A stretch of DNA of 64,000 nucleotides from Planococcus ruber (GTDB lineage Bacteria; Bacillota; Bacilli; Bacillales_A; Planococcaceae): NCBI RefSeq assembly GCF_022819085.1, contig NZ_JALHAG010000012.1:124001-188000 (forward strand), written 5' to 3'. A model generated the notes under the pieces. That model was not told the origin of the DNA, did no database searches, and saw only the letters and a program-made list of their open reading frames with translations. Positions 62,565-64,000 of the stretch are shown one piece after another; the stretch's first letter is position 1; each line of letters opens with the position of its first letter. The position numbers were made by a program, and so were the translations under genes.

Positions 62565-63365
62565 TCAAGAAACTTTTTTCTTCAAATCCCGGGCGAGCCA
62601 AAGAATAAAGAAGAGCAGCAAAGCGGAACTGGCAATGAGCGCAATCAAATTCGGCACCGCTTTCGTATACAAATCATTCATGGTTGTCACCATCAGCCAT
62701 TCGGGAAAAGCGGGATTGACGGCGTACTGGAAAACGGAGAGGATGTTGTTGAACAGGTGGAGCAGAATCGGCACGAGCAGCGTCCCGGTTTTTAAATACA
62801 GGAGCGCGGCCACTACGGCAAACAGGAAGGCGCCTAAAATGTTGATGTGGAATGCGCTGAAAATGAGGCTGGATAAACCGATGCCTTTCCATAAACCGAG
62901 CGAGGCGATCAGCCGGTGCATGAGCACGCCGCGGAAGACGAATTCTTCGGCAATCGGTGCGAGGATCGCGATGATAAGGCCGTTCGCTATGAGGTACCAG
63001 AGTTCACTGGGAATCGGCTCCGGCGTAAGCGCGATTTCGACTGCGGCCGGGGAGACAGACACGAGCCCCCGCAGCATCAGCCAGTAGATGCTGATGGAAA
63101 ATACCAGGACGAGAAGAGTGAGTCCGGCTACAGGGAGGATCCAGCGCGCTGTGCCTGTGAAGAAAAAAATCCGGCGCACTTTAATGCCATACTTCCGGAA
63201 ATAGGAGCTGCAAATCCAAAGGGGCAGGACGGTGTAGAAAGCCAGGAGAAAAACAATAAACTGAAGATAGGCGTTGCCCGTGGCTTGCAGCAATAAAGAA
63301 ACCGAAACAATGGCCGCGACCGTCATAATGCCGATGACAAACCGGGAACGCATTTCTTCAAACAT
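62565..63365 (-). CDS. CPBP-family intramembrane metalloprotease (CaaX protease-like)
   Basis: A 266-aa membrane protein with about eight hydrophobic segments and all Abi/CPBP motifs: motif 1 IAEEFVFRGVL (EE-x3-R), motif 2 FSAFHINI (FxxxH) and motif 3 LLHLFNN (HxxxN). In Firmicutes such proteases act in bacteriocin immunity, sporulation or prenyl-protein processing; the substrate is unknown. The ATG at 63365 has AAGGCGGTGAGG upstream; a longer start at 63416 lacks a site. Confidence 0.85.
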   Translation of the reverse strand: MFEEMRSRFVIGIMTVAAIVSVSLLLQATGNAYLQFIVFLLAFYTVLPLWICSSYFRKYGIKVRRIFFFTGTARWILPVAGLTLLVLVFSISIYWLMLRGLVSVSPAAVEIALTPEPIPSELWYLIANGLIIAILAPIAEEFVFRGVLMHRLIASLGLWKGIGLSSLIFSAFHINILGAFLFAVVAALLYLKTGTLLVPILLHLFNNILSVFQYAVNPAFPEWLMVTTMNDLYTKAVPNLIALIASSALLLFFILWLARDLKKKVS

Positions 63366-63626
63366 TGGCCTCACCGCCTTCTGGAGGATTTTATTGCGGT
63401 ATTTCCACTTCATCATATCATTTTAATCAAATTAATATCATAATATTCAGACAACATATAGATTTTATTAATCGAGAGGCGTATACTGGTTACGAAAATA
63501 ATTGCATCTTGGCGCGGATTACGAAAAAAGGAGGGCAGCACCACAAAAACAGAAGAATCGCAGCGGTTATTGCCGGCAGTTTGAAATCCTTTTACAGACG
63601 ACTGAACTGGAGAAGAGGAAAGAACG

Positions 63627-64000
63627 ATGCTTTACAACGTTGTATTGTTTCTTCATATCTTAGGTGCGGTGATCATGTTTATGGCGATTGCGATTTTGGC
63701 TTTGTCGATGCTGTCCATGCTGCAGTCGAAAGACACTGAAAACGTCAAACGCTGGTCGGGGCTCGCTGTGAAAACGGACGGGCTATTTCCGATGAGCACA
63801 GTGCTGATTCTGTTGCCCGCGTTGTATCTCGTCTTTTCCGCTTGGGGATGGGGCACCGCTTGGATCAACGTGTCGTTGGCGGCGCTTCTTGGCACCAGCA
63901 TTTTGGGTCCGGTCATCAACCTCCGCCGGCTGAAAGGAATCTTGGCCGCAGCGAAAGCGGAAACGGATGCAGTGCCATCGCCCGCTTTGATGAATAAAGT
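63627..64000 (+). CDS. DUF2269-like integral membrane protein, partial
   Basis: The first 124 residues of a membrane protein (MLYNVVLFLHILGAVIMFMA, then three more hydrophobic segments) run off the window. The HILGAV...F and short-loop layout resembles the DUF2269 group of small predicted membrane proteins. GAGGAAAG precedes the ATG. The 3' end is outside the window and the function is unknown. Confidence 0.6.
   Translation, partial: MLYNVVLFLHILGAVIMFMAIAILALSMLSMLQSKDTENVKRWSGLAVKTDGLFPMSTVLILLPALYLVFSAWGWGTAWINVSLAALLGTSILGPVINLRRLKGILAAAKAETDAVPSPALMNK

Noticed and set aside
1-64000. tRNA or rRNA genes and obvious riboswitches
   Set aside because: Reading both strands gave no cloverleaf with TTCGA-type T-loop, no rRNA segments and no recognisable riboswitch consensus. 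A covariance search (tRNAscan-SE, Infernal) would settle this.

Overview
The window reads as chromosomal DNA of a low-to-mid GC Firmicute (Bacillota). It has strong AGGAGG-type ribosome binding sites, sigma-A promoters with 17-bp spacers, frequent GTG/TTG starts, lipoproteins with a short lipobox, an Opp-type transporter, a GltT-type symporter and a CrtI-like oxidoreductase. Family content and composition of the core genes suggest Planococcaceae (Planococcus or a relative). That placement is an inference, since no rRNA or tRNA gene is present.

Layout. 1-4.1 kb: galactose (Leloir) operon galK-galE-galT on the minus strand, divergent from a ROK regulator. 4.1-7.1 kb: PucR-type regulator, a lipoprotein translationally coupled to a seven-repeat RCC1-like protein, and a DinB-fold protein. 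7.1-10.4 kb: hutG-gltS (formimidoylglutamase and glutamate symporter), divergent from a LysR regulator. 10.7-26.9 kb: a long collinear catabolic locus with two dehydrogenases, a GntR regulator, a complete peptide/nickel-type ABC importer and six hydrolases (desuccinylase/aspartoacylase type, amidase, M20, creatininase, DUF885, M28-like), closing with an SDR. It looks like an uptake-and-hydrolysis pathway for an amide- or peptide-like compound.

27.6-44.3 kb is a defence island, mostly AT-rich. It holds (a) a GIY-YIG/DUF2075 ATPase, a dGTPase-type HD hydrolase and a small nucleotidyltransferase-fold protein; (b) an intact IS21-family element with a 5-bp target duplication; and (c) a five-gene DISARM-like operon (drmE-drmA-drmB-drmC plus methyltransferase). 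The methyltransferase has beta-class amino-MTase motifs rather than those of the C5-cytosine enzyme usual in class 2. 44.3-45.9 kb is decayed DNA. 45.9-49.2 kb holds a PQQ-type sugar dehydrogenase lipoprotein and a protein joining a restriction-endonuclease-like N-terminus to a TerD domain.

49.2-55.6 kb returns to core-like genes: a CrtI-family oxidoreductase, a class V aminotransferase with a glutamate/dicarboxylate symporter divergent from a second LysR gene, and an aldo/keto reductase. 55.6-58.1 kb is a second accessory module: a glycine/alanine-rich coiled-coil membrane protein and an HNH-like protein with membrane segments, the latter split by one in-frame TAA. 58.4-64 kb: UvrA-like ABC ATPase, an unknown protein, a V4R-STAS (stressosome-like) protein, a CPBP protease and the start of a DUF2269-like membrane protein.

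The best candidates for undescribed biology are the HNH/membrane two-gene module, the nuclease-TerD fusion, the DUF2075-dGTPase-nucleotidyltransferase cassette and the DISARM variant with an amino-methyltransferase.
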